From DATEEG01 sp035525055 (GTDB lineage: Bacteria; Actinomycetota; Acidimicrobiia; Spongiisociales; ZC4RG35), in NCBI GenBank assembly GCA_035525055.1, contig DATLEZ010000019.1:1-51119 (forward strand): a stretch of 51,119 nucleotides of DNA, written 5' to 3'. A model generated the notes under the pieces. It was given only the letters and a program-made list of their open reading frames with translations, had not been told where the DNA came from and made no database searches. Positions 8,085-17,367 of this stretch are shown here, piece by piece. The number at the start of each line of letters is the position of its first letter. Position 1 is the stretch's first letter. The translations under genes and the position numbers were made by a program.

Positions 8085-10373
8085 ATGCCCGGGTTGGGCA
8101 GGGTGTTACCGTCGCCGACCGTGGCCAGTGAAGCACTCTCCAGCCTGGAGCGATCGGGCGCCTTCCCCCAGCTGACCCGGGACCAGCTGATCGAGGCTGC
8201 CGGAAGCTCCCGGCTCGTTGAGCTTGGTGCCGGTCAGCTGCTGATCATCGAGGGTTCGGAACCAAGCCATGCGTTTGTCCTTGTCTCCGGGGCTCTTCAG
8301 GTCACGCGGGAGGTAGGTGGAGTCCCGATCCACCTGGGCGTCATCGCGGACGCCGGATCAGTGATCGGCGAAGTGGCGATGCTGACAGGCGGAATACGCA
8401 ACGCGACGGTTCGGGCAGCCCAGGCATCGACCGTCGTCGAGATAGATCGTCTCGACTTTGCCCGCCTCCTCGACTTGGACCTCGACGCAGCGCGACGAAT
8501 CTCGCAGGACGCGACCCGACGAATCGAGGAAACGAAGCTCGCCACCTTCGTCGCTAGGTCATTTGGGACCCAGGATCCGGGGCTTATCGCCGAGCTGTCA
8601 CGGGTGTGCGACTGGCTGAGAGTGGAGGGTGGTCGGGTCGTGTTCAATCAAGGTGACGAAGCCGACGCGGCTTACGTGATCGTGAGCGGCCGGGTCGATG
8701 TCACCGCGGGACACGGCGGGGCCGAGGTGCGGCTGGGTGAGCTCGGCCCCGGAGAGGTCTTCGGTGAACTGGGCTTGATCGACGACGCTCCACGCTCGGC
8801 CACTGTCACCACCCGGCGAGACACCCTTCTCGTGAAGTTCCCGCGACAGGTCTTCGAGTTATTGATGGACGAGAGGCCGAAGCAGATGGTCGAGATAGCC
8901 AGGACGATCGTGCGGAGAGCATCAGGCACAGCGCGCCCATCACGCGGTGGCCTGGTTGTCTCGGTCGCGGTCGTATCGGGAACGACAGACCACATCTTTG
9001 CCTCACAGCTCGTCGATCAGCTGAATAGGCTCGAGCCGACGGACCACCTTTGGCCCGAGCGGGTGGACGAGATTCTCGGCAAGGTTGGTGCATCGGCCGT
9101 CGAACTGGGCGACCCGGCCGAGGCTCGTTTGATCCGCCTTCTCCAGGAAACCGAACTGTCCAACTCGGTGCTTGTTCTCGAGACCCCGCCGACCCGGACG
9201 GGCTGGGCCCACCGGGCGATCCGACAGTCGGACAGGGTTGTGGTCGTCTGTTCGAGAGAATCAGAGCCCTCCGATCGCCAGAGGGCCGCCGATCTCTTCG
9301 CCCTGGCCCCGTCCCGGGCGCGCAAGGTGATAGTGGTGGTACACGGTTCCGAGGATCTTCACCCGTCGGGCTCGGCTCGGCTACTCAGCGACACCGGCGC
9401 CGACGAGCTGATTCACATTCGTGGCGGGTCGGTCGCCGACCTGGGGAGAGTGGCCCGGCTGGTTTCCGGGCGTGCCTACGGGCTAGTTCTCGGCGGGGGC
9501 GGGGCTCGCGGCTTTGCCCACATTGGGGTCTACCAAGCCTTGATCGAGCTCGGTGTGCCGATCGACTGGGTAGGCGGTTCATCAATCGGGTCGGTGTTTG
9601 CGGCCACCATTGCCTCCGAGTTCACACCTGACCGCGTCATCTCACTCACCGAGCAGTTCTTTCGGGGAGTCCTCGACTACACGATCCCGGTGGTGTCCCT
9701 CGTCAAGGGGAAACGAATCACGAAGAGTATTGACCGAGTCTGGGGTGGGATAGACATCGAAGACCTGTGGCGGGGCTTCTTCTGCATGTCGACGAATCTG
9801 ACTCGATCCCGGGCCGAAGTGCACAGGACCGGCCCACTCGCCGCTGCCGTGCGGGCGAGTGTGGCCATCCCCGGAGTGATACCGCCCGTTCCCAAGGGAG
9901 GCGATCTATTGGTCGACGGTGGAGTTCTCGACAACCTTCCGGTTGCACCGATGCGGGCCACTCTGCCATTCGGAACCATCATCGCAGTTGATGTGGCCCC
10001 GGCCGTCGGGCCGCGGGCGAAAGCCGACTACGGAATGTCGGTGTCGGGCTGGAAAGCGCTCATGTCGAAGTCCCATCTTCAAAAGGGCATGGCCTATCCC
10101 GGCATCGTCGCGATCTTGCTGCGATCGACTATTGCCGGCTCGTCGGCTCAGCTGGACTCGAAGATCCACCAGGCCGATCTCTACCTGGACCTGGACCTGC
10201 GCGGGACAGGCATGCTCGATTTCGAAGAGGTACGTCCGGTGGTCCGGGCTGGCTACGAGGCTGCCCTCCCCCGTATCAACGCATGGCTGGAGACGAGACC
10301 GCACGATGTGGGAGACAGCGGGGCTAACCGACACCGGCCTCATGGCGCTGGCCTCCCTGAGCCGACTGTCTGA
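8085..10373 (+). CDS. Patatin-like phospholipase with two cyclic-nucleotide-binding domains (NTE type)
   Basis: The 762 residues have the architecture of bacterial neuropathy-target-esterase-like proteins. Two CRP-type cNMP-binding domains lie at about 20-130 and 155-270, a linker domain at 270-460, and a patatin domain from about 465. The patatin oxyanion motif GGGGARGFAHIG, the nucleophile box GGSSIGS (Ser near 500) and the dyad Asp in LLVDGGVLDN (near 610) are all intact, so it should be an active lysophospholipase or phospholipase on membranes. It starts 15 bp after clpB; a GTG at 8121 (VASEALSSLE) is an alternative start. Its 3' end overlaps the convergent gene on the minus strand by 50 bp. 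Confidence 0.92.
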   Translation: MPGLGRVLPSPTVASEALSSLERSGAFPQLTRDQLIEAAGSSRLVELGAGQLLIIEGSEPSHAFVLVSGALQVTREVGGVPIHLGVIADAGSVIGEVAMLTGGIRNATVRAAQASTVVEIDRLDFARLLDLDLDAARRISQDATRRIEETKLATFVARSFGTQDPGLIAELSRVCDWLRVEGGRVVFNQGDEADAAYVIVSGRVDVTAGHGGAEVRLGELGPGEVFGELGLIDDAPRSATVTTRRDTLLVKFPRQVFELLMDERPKQMVEIARTIVRRASGTARPSRGGLVVSVAVVSGTTDHIFASQLVDQLNRLEPTDHLWPERVDEILGKVGASAVELGDPAEARLIRLLQETELSNSVLVLETPPTRTGWAHRAIRQSDRVVVVCSRESEPSDRQRAADLFALAPSRARKVIVVVHGSEDLHPSGSARLLSDTGADELIHIRGGSVADLGRVARLVSGRAYGLVLGGGGARGFAHIGVYQALIELGVPIDWVGGSSIGSVFAATIASEFTPDRVISLTEQFFRGVLDYTIPVVSLVKGKRITKSIDRVWGGIDIEDLWRGFFCMSTNLTRSRAEVHRTGPLAAAVRASVAIPGVIPPVPKGGDLLVDGGVLDNLPVAPMRATLPFGTIIAVDVAPAVGPRAKADYGMSVSGWKALMSKSHLQKGMAYPGIVAILLRSTIAGSSAQLDSKIHQADLYLDLDLRGTGMLDFEEVRPVVRAGYEAALPRINAWLETRPHDVGDSGANRHRPHGAGLPEPTV

Positions 10374-11568
10374 TCCACAGCTCGCCGGAGCTGGGTTTGA
10401 TCGTTACCTCGACTACCGCCATCAAGCCGGCGGACAGGGTCTCCAGGTTGGCCTGGTTTTGGGCCGCGCCGCCGAAGCGTTCGATCACCAACTGGGCGTT
10501 GTACTTGCTCCGGAACAGGCGACGATCGATCAACGATTGGATGCGGCGCCTCAGAGGACTGAATGAGGCAGTGATGAGCAACGTTGAGGCGGCGACAGTC
10601 ACAGAGTTGCTGCCTTCGCCACGGAACACGCTCTGCAGCACCACTACCGACCCGAAATAGACCGCAGTGAGGAGTCCGGTGAGCAGACCGTAGACCAGAG
10701 TCTTGCGAATGATCAGATCGATGTCGAAAAGGCGATACCGAAGGACCGCCAGTGTCATCGCCACGGGAATTGAGATGATCGAAACGAAGAAAAGCACGTC
10801 GAAAAGTGGTGTCACGGTTCCGGACTCAACGACGACAACTGTCGCTGCGTACACGACGGTGAACATCACGAGTGAGTACAGCAGCCACTTGAGTTGCTGC
10901 TTCTCGGTGGCTTGGGCACGGCGAAAACGAACCACAGCCGAGGCACCACCTCCAATCACGAGAATCAACAAACCCAGCGCCCAAATACTGGAGAAGGCAC
11001 CGTCCCAGATCGCCTCCGGCAGGAATCCGATCGGGTTCTTCACTGTCCACAGGGTGTTATCGCCCTCGCTGGCTCCCAGCTCCGCAGAAAACGTGACCAG
11101 TGCGATGAAGATGACCACCATCCCGAGCTCCAGGTACGCCAGCCATCGCCAACGAGGGGTCAGGGCTCGACCGGTGGGAAACACCTGGAGGAGGTGAAAG
11201 ATCGGAAAGATAAAGAGCAGCCATGACCAGCTCTCCAGCCAGAGTGCCAGAAGCAACCAAACAGAAACAGTCTGGGGTGCGGTCTGGAAGGATCCGGTCC
11301 ACAGGCTGATAAGGCCCACGAGCACGCTGCCAAGAGCGGGGACCCCGAGGAGCCACCCAATGATGTTCCGCGGCTGATTCGAGATGATCAAGGCCCCGAG
11401 CAGGGCAAAGATGGGTGCGATCAAAACCTCGATTAGGGCAGTCACGATGAGGCTGGGTTCTCCGGCGAACTCCCCACTCCGGACCGCCGCGACCACGACA
11501 AAGGCTGAGACAACGATGACAGCTGTCGCCAGACCCCACCCAATCCAAGCAGAGGTTCGGCGGGTCAC
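10324..11568 (-). CDS. Polytopic membrane protein resembling the sensor half of a histidine kinase, without a kinase domain
   Basis: The 414 residues have about nine hydrophobic helices in the first 300 positions. A soluble tail follows with RYRLFDIDLIIRKTLVYGLL, then SPLRRRIQSLIDRRLFRSKY and a final AVVEVTIKPSSGELWIR. This block normally precedes a GAF or histidine-kinase module in actinobacterial and chloroflexal sensors. Here the protein stops straight after it, so no catalytic domain is present. It may be a genuine short sensor, or the remnant of a longer one. The gene is convergent with the patatin gene and overlaps its last 50 bp. Ligand and partner are unknown. Confidence 0.75.
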   Translation of the reverse strand: MTRRTSAWIGWGLATAVIVVSAFVVVAAVRSGEFAGEPSLIVTALIEVLIAPIFALLGALIISNQPRNIIGWLLGVPALGSVLVGLISLWTGSFQTAPQTVSVWLLLALWLESWSWLLFIFPIFHLLQVFPTGRALTPRWRWLAYLELGMVVIFIALVTFSAELGASEGDNTLWTVKNPIGFLPEAIWDGAFSSIWALGLLILVIGGGASAVVRFRRAQATEKQQLKWLLYSLVMFTVVYAATVVVVESGTVTPLFDVLFFVSIISIPVAMTLAVLRYRLFDIDLIIRKTLVYGLLTGLLTAVYFGSVVVLQSVFRGEGSNSVTVAASTLLITASFSPLRRRIQSLIDRRLFRSKYNAQLVIERFGGAAQNQANLETLSAGLMAVVEVTIKPSSGELWIRQSAQGGQRHEAGVG

Positions 11569-11708
11569 GGGGTCAGGCTAGAAGAAACCTCCAGGCCCAG
11601 TCGGTTGGCCAGGGTCGTTCCCGGGGTCCAGCAACCAAAACGGCCCATCCACGTTTCGATGCCCCAAGCTCATGCTCCCGTTATCCTCGCCGGAGTCGAG
11701 AGGAGACC

Positions 11709-12146
11709 GTGGACAAGGTTGAAGCGCTTCGTTCGTCGCCGTTGCTGAGGGCCTTGAGCGATTCGGAGCTGCAATCTCTGATGGGAATCGTCAATGAGCG
11801 GAGCCTCGCCGCCGGTCAGACCTTGATTACCGCTGGTGAGAAGGGCGTCGCCATGTACATCATCCTCGAGGGCAAGGTGCAGGTCAGCCGGGGAGGAACG
11901 GCCCTATCGGTTCTAGGCCCCGGGCAGCACGTGGGTGAGATGGCCCTCCTCGCCCCGGAGGACGTCGTCCGCTCCGCCGACGTGGTGGCGATCGAGCCGA
12001 CCAAAATCCTGCAGATCGCGGCGTGGGACCTCTCCACGTTCATCGACAGCAACCCGGCCGTCGCCAAAGCCATCATCGCCGAGCTCGCCAGGAGACTCGC
12101 CCTCGCTGACGAGCGACTTGTTTCGATACTCGCCGGCGGGTCTTAG
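11709..12146 (+). CDS. Single-domain cyclic-nucleotide-binding (CRP-like) protein
   Basis: A 145-residue protein made of one cNMP-binding beta-roll plus a C-terminal helix. DGxAMYIILEGKVQVSRGG-type and LGPGQHVGEMALL segments match the phosphate-binding cassette region. The canonical PBC arginine is not evident, because GEMALLAPEDVVRSADV differs from GE.AL....RSA only in spacing. It has no helix-turn-helix, so it is not a transcription factor by itself. It may sense cAMP and act through a partner; a cNMP-binding patatin and a double-cyclase protein are encoded nearby. GTG start at 11709. Confidence 0.8.
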   Translation: MDKVEALRSSPLLRALSDSELQSLMGIVNERSLAAGQTLITAGEKGVAMYIILEGKVQVSRGGTALSVLGPGQHVGEMALLAPEDVVRSADVVAIEPTKILQIAAWDLSTFIDSNPAVAKAIIAELARRLALADERLVSILAGGS

Positions 12147-12166
12147 AAGGTCCGAGGCTTGAAAAC

Positions 12167-13150
12167 CTAGCGAGCGCGAATCAACTCAAGGCCGCGCCGT
12201 AAGAAGGCCAAAGCCGTCTCTCGTTGGTTCTCGGCAGCCAACAACTCGTCGTAGCGGAGGATCGAGCCGCCGAAATCGGCATTCCAGTAAGGGTCGTCGA
12301 GCCAGTCTTTCGCCCACGGTGACACGTATACGAACGGCTCGGGATGTGCCGGGTAGCCCGGTGATGTTCCGAACCCAGCCCTGCGGCCGGCGTCTTCAAC
12401 CCCGATCTCGACGGCGGCGTCGAAATGCTCCGGCCACAACTGAACTCGAGACGGCTTCTCGTCATCGCGCGCCTCGGTCCTGATTTGCTCGAGAACGGAG
12501 AATCCGAAGCCAAGAATATCTGAGCAGGTCCGGACCGACCCGGGATCGATCATGAGTGGCTCGTCGGGGTCGGTCGGGGCCGGAGGATCGTGCAAGGGCG
12601 GTCCCCACTTCTCGTTGTACTCGATCCCGACCTGGCGGACCGCATCTCGAATTGTTGTGATCTCGTCGCCTTGTGCCATGGCGCCGTCTTGAACGACCAG
12701 ATGCTGACCTTCGATGCGAATTTGGCGGTCGTTTCCGTAGAACGGGGTTCCAAAACCCCCGTGGGTGTAGCGGAGACCCAGTTTCTCCTGCACCGCGAAC
12801 CGGGCCGGGCCGATGACGAAGAACGCAAGTTGACCTAGGGCAGAGACGGTCGAGGTGTGGTGGTCGGTCAGCACGGGTAGCCGGGACCATCGACCGAGCC
12901 AGTGTGACGAGGCGAATTCAGAGAGATCCGGGTGCCGACGGGAGAGTTCATCCCAGGTCACGTCACCAGCGGTTGTCGGAGTTACTACCTCAAGGTTCGG
13001 ATCGCGTTCATCAAAAGCCGTGGGATCGTCCGCCCGATAGTCCCCGTGGTTGACCGCGGGCGGCGAAGGCTCGAGAACCCGCGCCTCGAACCCCTGAGGC
13101 AACAACTTCTGGGCATCCGCCCGCGGGTTGGTGGCTTCGATGTCGCTCAT
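12167..13150 (-). CDS. Conserved-looking protein of unknown function
   Basis: A 327-residue soluble protein that I do not recognise. It has no signal peptide or membrane helix. The composition is rich in Trp, Asp and Pro with a balanced domain feel, for example YTHGGFGTPFYGNDRQI, a central PDEPLMIDPGSVRTCSDILG, and the C-terminal WLDDPYWNADFGGSILRYDEL. The ATG at 13150 shares one base with the DoxX stop (TGATG), so it is translationally coupled to the genes upstream on the minus strand. That placement behind a flavin-type reductase and DoxX suggests a redox-linked or small-molecule role, but this is only context. Confidence 0.75.
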   Translation of the reverse strand: MSDIEATNPRADAQKLLPQGFEARVLEPSPPAVNHGDYRADDPTAFDERDPNLEVVTPTTAGDVTWDELSRRHPDLSEFASSHWLGRWSRLPVLTDHHTSTVSALGQLAFFVIGPARFAVQEKLGLRYTHGGFGTPFYGNDRQIRIEGQHLVVQDGAMAQGDEITTIRDAVRQVGIEYNEKWGPPLHDPPAPTDPDEPLMIDPGSVRTCSDILGFGFSVLEQIRTEARDDEKPSRVQLWPEHFDAAVEIGVEDAGRRAGFGTSPGYPAHPEPFVYVSPWAKDWLDDPYWNADFGGSILRYDELLAAENQRETALAFLRRGLELIRAR

Positions 13151-13659
13151 CAACCTTTGGCTGTCTCTTCGGGGCCCGGCGGTTTGCGCCAGAAGAGAAC
13201 CAGTTGCCCGATTCCTGCGGCGAAACCGCCCAGTCCGATCAGGAGATTCCAGGTGTCGCCGAAGTCAATCCCGAGAGCGTTATCCAGCGAGTAACGACCG
13301 CCCCCGGTCCAGGCGATCACGAACGCAACCCAGGCCAGGACGTTGACGTACTCCACGCCCTCGCCCTTGCGGAAGACAAAGAAGCCGTTGAAGCGGTGGA
13401 TCGAACCGGCAGCGACCGTCATGGTTGCGACGATTCCGGCGGCTGCCAGTGGGGTGAGGAGACCAAGGGTCAGGAGGAGTCCGGCGCCCAGTTCGGTGAC
13501 CACCGACATCCGCGCCTGCATCGGTGCAGCCTTGAAACCGACCTTGGCAAACCAGCGGGCGGTCCCCTCTAAGTTGCGGGCGTGATTCACACCGTGGGCG
13601 ATGATCGTCAGGCCGACGACGACCCTCAGCAAAAGCAGGCCACCATTGATGGGACTCAT
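13150..13659 (-). CDS. DoxX family membrane protein
   Basis: A 169-residue protein with four hydrophobic helices. The opening LLLLRVVVGLTIIAHGVNHA is typical of DoxX/SURF4-like proteins, followed by the ELGAGLLLTLGLLTPLAAAGI helix pair. Family members sit in the membrane and are linked to redox stress or quinone-related functions; the biochemical role is generally poorly defined. The ATG at 13659 overlaps the stop of the upstream reductase by the four-base ATGA motif, which fixes the start and indicates a tight operon. The gene ends at the start codon of the unknown 327-residue protein. Confidence 0.85.
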   Translation of the reverse strand: MSPINGGLLLLRVVVGLTIIAHGVNHARNLEGTARWFAKVGFKAAPMQARMSVVTELGAGLLLTLGLLTPLAAAGIVATMTVAAGSIHRFNGFFVFRKGEGVEYVNVLAWVAFVIAWTGGGRYSLDNALGIDFGDTWNLLIGLGGFAAGIGQLVLFWRKPPGPEETAKG

Positions 13660-14402
13660 CGATGCTCCGGATTGGGAAAGTCGAATCGGGCTCCGGCATC
13701 CCACAGGGATCGCTGGTTACCGTGAGCGGGAAAGCCTCCCGCATCTCTCATCATCCGCGCCAGATGGAGCAAGTTCCACGTCATGAAAGTCGTGTTGCGG
13801 TTCGTGAAATCGTTCTCAGGGCCACCCGAACCTGGATCCAGATAGGAGGGCCCGGGTCCTGCTTCGCCGATCCAGCCAGCATCGGCCTGGGGAGGGATGG
13901 AGAACCCGAGGTGCTGCAGCGAGTACAGGATGTTCATCGAGCAGTGTTTGATGCCGTCCTCGTTGCCGGTCACCAAACAGCCCGCCACTTTGCCGTAATA
14001 GGCGTACTGACCGTCCGCATTCAGTTGACTCGAGTTGGAGTAGAGGCGTTCGATCAACCGGGTGCACACAGAGGACTTCTCACCAAGCCAGATTGGAGTT
14101 CCGATGACGAGAATGTCGGCAGCCTGAATTCTGAGAAACAGTTCCGGCCAGTCGTCGTTGTTCCAGCCGCGCTCGGTCATGTCGGGCCAGACCCCTGGCG
14201 GCAAATCGAGGTCGACGGCGCGGAGATTCTCGACCGCGACGCCGTTCTTGGCCAAGATCCCGATCGATCGATCCATCAAGCCCTGGGTGTGTGACTGCTC
14301 TGGGGACCGTTTGAGTGTGCAGTTGACGTAGACGGCTCGGAGGTCGGAGAAGTCCCACCGCTTTGTGGACGACAGCATTTCCAGTCGTTCGCTCAGTTCC
14401 AT
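13656..14402 (-). CDS. NAD(P)H-dependent FMN reductase / flavodoxin-fold protein
   Basis: A 248-residue protein of the flavodoxin-like fold. AVYVNCTLKRSPEQSHTQGL is the phosphate-binding first loop (T.KRSP.xSxT). ADILVIGTPIWLGEKSSVC and GKVAGCLVTGNEDG provide the isoalloxazine-contacting loops. Such enzymes reduce flavins, quinones or iron with NAD(P)H; the substrate is unknown. The ATG at 14402 (MELSERLEML) was chosen because the family core starts about 20 residues later; the frame is open another 136 codons upstream, but that part is proline/serine/arginine-rich out-of-family sequence. The gene is divergent from kynureninase and is first in a coupled set with DoxX and the 327-residue protein. 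Confidence 0.83.
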   Translation of the reverse strand: MELSERLEMLSSTKRWDFSDLRAVYVNCTLKRSPEQSHTQGLMDRSIGILAKNGVAVENLRAVDLDLPPGVWPDMTERGWNNDDWPELFLRIQAADILVIGTPIWLGEKSSVCTRLIERLYSNSSQLNADGQYAYYGKVAGCLVTGNEDGIKHCSMNILYSLQHLGFSIPPQADAGWIGEAGPGPSYLDPGSGGPENDFTNRNTTFMTWNLLHLARMMRDAGGFPAHGNQRSLWDAGARFDFPNPEHR

Positions 14403-14502
14403 CGGCCTCCGTACCGCCTTTCCGGTCGACCGGAGCGTAACCCCCGCCGAGCGGTTCGCTCGGTGAGAACCGGCCTGGGCCGAGGAGCGATACCGTGTCG
14501 GA

Positions 14503-15702
14503 ATGGCGAATCTGGAGGAGGCCCGGGAACTCGATCGCAACTGGTCGCCGATGGGCCGACGATCACTGTTCGAGCTGCCGGTCGGGCTCACATACCTGGA
14601 CGGCAACTCCCTGGGGCCCCCGTTGCGCGGCCTGGCCGACAACGTCGCGGCAGCGTTACAAGAGTGGAGCACGGACCTGATCTCGGGTTGGTTTGGCACT
14701 GACGGCGCTGACGGATGGATGAGTCTTCCCGAGAGGGTTGGATCACGGTTGGAACCGATCCTCGGAGCACGTCCCGGAACTGTCGTGGCGTGCGACTCGA
14801 CAACTGTCAACCTTTACAAGGCGGTCCAAGCAGCGTGCGATCTGTCCCCCGGTGACCTTCTGACCGACTCAGGGAACTTCCCGACCAACCTCTATGCCCT
14901 GGCAGGGATCGCCCATAGCCGGGGACGAAGGCTGGTGGTTGTCGAACCTGAGTCGATCGAGGACGCGATCGACTCATCGATCGGAGTGGTGTCGTTGACC
15001 CAGGTCGACTATCGCTCCGGTCGCCTACACGACCTCTGGTCAATTACCCGGATGATGCATGAAGAAGGGGGGCTGTCCGTCTGGGACCTTTCGCATTCGG
15101 CCGGCGCGATGCCGATCGATCTGGCATCCAACGACGTCGACCTCGCGGTGGGATGCGGATACAAGTACCTGAACGGCGGCCCCGGTGCGCCGGCCTATAT
15201 CTACGTTCGTCCGGATCTCATCACCGACCTCAGGAATCCGATCGCCGGATGGTTCGGGCACATCCGTCCATTCGACTTCTCAACTGAATTCCTTCCCGAC
15301 GAAGGGATTGGGCGAATGCGGGTGGGGACGCCCCATATCCTCTCGTTGGTCGCGCTGGATGCCGCTCTGTCCGTCTTCGCTGACGTCGACCTCGCCCATC
15401 TGCGAAGTGCTTCCCAGTCTCTGACCGGGTTCTTCATCGAACTCGTGGATCGGGAGCTTGGGTCCGTCGTCGAAGTCATCACACCACGCGACCCGGATAA
15501 GAGAGGCAGTCATGTCAGCCTCCGCCACCCGAATGCTGACAAGCTCATCGAGTCGCTGGCGGCTGCCGGCGTTGTCGGTGATTTCCGAACCCCCGACGTC
15601 GCCAGGTTCGGCTTTTCGGCGCTTTACAACACACATGTAGAGGTGATGAGGGCGTCCGAGAAGATATCGACGCTCTTAAGAAGCTGGCCGCAGCAGGGGT
15701 GA
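14503..15702 (+). CDS. kynU: Kynureninase (PLP-dependent)
   Basis: A 399-residue enzyme close to the usual ~400-residue kynureninase length. It begins with the LDxNW...LYLDGNSLG-type motif (seen as LTYLDGNSLGP) and has VWDLSHSAGA followed by GCGYKYLNGGPG, where Lys near 221 forms the PLP Schiff base. FGH-x-xPFDF also fits kynureninase. The reaction converts kynurenine to anthranilate (or 3-hydroxykynurenine to 3-hydroxyanthranilate) and alanine in tryptophan catabolism or NAD synthesis. No other kyn genes are in the window. The ATG lies about 100 bp from the divergent reductase. Its last 27 bp overlap a small convergent frame. Confidence 0.9.
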   Translation: MANLEEARELDRNWSPMGRRSLFELPVGLTYLDGNSLGPPLRGLADNVAAALQEWSTDLISGWFGTDGADGWMSLPERVGSRLEPILGARPGTVVACDSTTVNLYKAVQAACDLSPGDLLTDSGNFPTNLYALAGIAHSRGRRLVVVEPESIEDAIDSSIGVVSLTQVDYRSGRLHDLWSITRMMHEEGGLSVWDLSHSAGAMPIDLASNDVDLAVGCGYKYLNGGPGAPAYIYVRPDLITDLRNPIAGWFGHIRPFDFSTEFLPDEGIGRMRVGTPHILSLVALDAALSVFADVDLAHLRSASQSLTGFFIELVDRELGSVVEVITPRDPDKRGSHVSLRHPNADKLIESLAAAGVVGDFRTPDVARFGFSALYNTHVEVMRASEKISTLLRSWPQQG

Positions 15703-15963
15703 TGGCCCCAACCCGACCACCCGGGAGTGGGCGGCCTCGCCCTGGTTGTCGACCGGGAGGAGCTGGGCCCTTCCCTTCTTCCCGTCAGCCTCTAGATCTA
15801 CCACCAATGCCTTGCCAGCTACGCCGGTCCCGGCCATGACCTCGAGGGTTCCGCCCCAGGTGTCGTTGTCTGGGTCGGCCTCCAGGTCGGCTATGCCCAT
15901 GGCGAGGAGAAATCCGTTGATGTCAAGGATCCGGACAGGACCTGAATAGGGGTTCGCGGGCAT
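15676..15963 (-). CDS. Small hypothetical protein
   Basis: A 95-residue frame with a plausible domain-like sequence (ILDINGFLLAMGIADLEADPD then TWGGTLEVMAGTGVAGKALVV). I do not recognise it. It overlaps the 3' end of kynureninase by 27 bp. There is no ribosome site of note before the ATG. Codon choice looks like real coding, with strong third-position G/C, but it could be spurious. Confidence 0.5.
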   Translation of the reverse strand: MPANPYSGPVRILDINGFLLAMGIADLEADPDNDTWGGTLEVMAGTGVAGKALVVDLEADGKKGRAQLLPVDNQGEAAHSRVVGLGPSPLLRPAS

Positions 15964-16266
15964 GGACCGGAATGATAAGTCTCAGCGACTTCGGATCCCG
16001 GCAGGCCCGGAGTCATAGCAGACTTCTGGCTCGAATCCGGGAAAACTTGGCCATGGTCGGCTCGCCGGTGACTAGTGTCTGGTCCGACAGGCCGAGAGTT
16101 GGGGGAGTCTTCGCCTGCATCGGGCAACGTATCGGGAGGCAAGAGTGGGCATCAGGACGCGTTCGTCCAGAAAGCCGGTTTGCCCGGCGGCATCACGCGT
16201 GCCGCTGACGGCGTCGGCGCTGGCAGAGACAATCAAGGCAATGGGACGGGCGAGGAGGCAACCACG
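15964..16266. other. Upstream region of the secreted protein, no gene recognised
   Basis: The roughly 300 bp holds no convincing gene. The frame of the downstream gene is open from 16075, but lacks a signal-peptide-like start there. I looked for a riboswitch because this class of secreted protein sometimes carries one, and saw no match to known consensus sequences. Confidence 0.4.
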
Positions 16267-17349
16267 GTGAAGAATCGACGATTTTGGATCATTGCAGTAG
16301 CGGCGTCGGTGGCGCTGGCGATGTTGCCGGCGCAGGCGATAGAAGGACCGGAGGTGGACCCGACCTTCGTCCCTGGGGATTCCGATTGTGCCTCCGTCGG
16401 CTCAACCGGAACTCAGGTCACCGTCAACGATCCTGCGGTTGGCGTGGACGTGCCCCTTACCGTTACCGGTGGGCAAATCCTCATGCACGATGTTGAGCGC
16501 AGGGAGTTCGACTTCACCGCCACTGGCGTGGTGGTATTAGATGTTGTTGTCAAGGGCAGCGGTGCCAATCACTACGACTACGGCGTGTCTGGAATTGCAG
16601 CGGACGACGGGCTGAAGATTCCAAACGGCAACAAACTAAATTGGGTGCATTTCTGCTACGCGGCGGTTCCGACGTTCAGCATTTCGGGCAACAAGTTCGA
16701 GGACGCCAATGCCGACGGGTTACACCAGGAAACGGAGATAGGGCTCTCGGGGTGGACCATCCAACTCAAGCAGGGAGAGACGGTCCTCCAATCGACGACG
16801 ACCGACGCGGACGGCGCCTATTCGTTCAGCGGCGTTGAAGCCGGTGACTACCAAGTCTGCGAGGTCCTCGTGATCGGTTGGGTGCAAACCTCCCCCGAGG
16901 GATGTCATCTAGTGACTGTTGGGCCGGACGCGGTTGGTATCAAATTCTTGAACGTTGAAGCAGTTGACATCTGCGCTGAGCCGGCATCCGCCACGGACGG
17001 TGGCACCTCCGGCACCTTCGTAGCGGAAGGTGGATGCCAGGAGGGCGAGGTCAAGCTCGTGGACGTCAGTGTCGAAGACGACATTGTCATCCTCAGGCCT
17101 TTGGGCACAACCGTGGTCGCATTTACGGGAACCCTCACCTTCGTCAGGGAGCTCGCCAATCCGATCCCGCCTCTCCAATATGACCAGGACCTGACCGGAG
17201 ATGACTTCGTTGACGTTCCGGTGTGCGTCGACGGTGAGCCCCCGGCGGGGGACACATGGTGCGTCACTGGTGTCACCGTGAGTTCATCGGAAGGTTCGAT
17301 GACCGTCATCTGGAACGTCTTCGGAAGGGACGATCCGAGGTTCAAATAG
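16267..17349 (+). CDS. Secreted protein with an SdrD-B-like (Cna-B-type) domain
   Basis: A 360-residue exported protein. The GTG at 16267 is preceded by a GAGGAGG ribosome site and gives a clean signal peptide (VKNRRFWIIAVAASVALAML then PAQA cleavage). Residues about 138-220 form an SdrD-B/CarboxypepD-type beta-sandwich: SISGNKFEDANADGLHQETE and GLSGWTIQLKQGE, then DADGAYSFSGVEAGDYQVCE. The rest is beta-rich with several cysteines. There is no sortase motif or C-terminal anchor, so it is probably released. The function is unknown; such domains are usually structural or adhesive. The frame is open 64 codons further up, but that start would bury the signal peptide. Confidence 0.8.
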   Translation: MKNRRFWIIAVAASVALAMLPAQAIEGPEVDPTFVPGDSDCASVGSTGTQVTVNDPAVGVDVPLTVTGGQILMHDVERREFDFTATGVVVLDVVVKGSGANHYDYGVSGIAADDGLKIPNGNKLNWVHFCYAAVPTFSISGNKFEDANADGLHQETEIGLSGWTIQLKQGETVLQSTTTDADGAYSFSGVEAGDYQVCEVLVIGWVQTSPEGCHLVTVGPDAVGIKFLNVEAVDICAEPASATDGGTSGTFVAEGGCQEGEVKLVDVSVEDDIVILRPLGTTVVAFTGTLTFVRELANPIPPLQYDQDLTGDDFVDVPVCVDGEPPAGDTWCVTGVTVSSSEGSMTVIWNVFGRDDPRFK

Positions 17350-17367
17350 CGGTTCCTGAGCCTCTGC

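Noticed and set aside
13656..14810. Long N-terminal extension of the flavodoxin-like reductase
   Set aside because: The added 136 codons overlap the divergent kynureninase gene and are compositionally odd.
15964..16266. Riboswitch upstream of the secreted protein
   Set aside because: No match to cyclic-di-GMP or cyclic-di-AMP riboswitch consensus could be seen.
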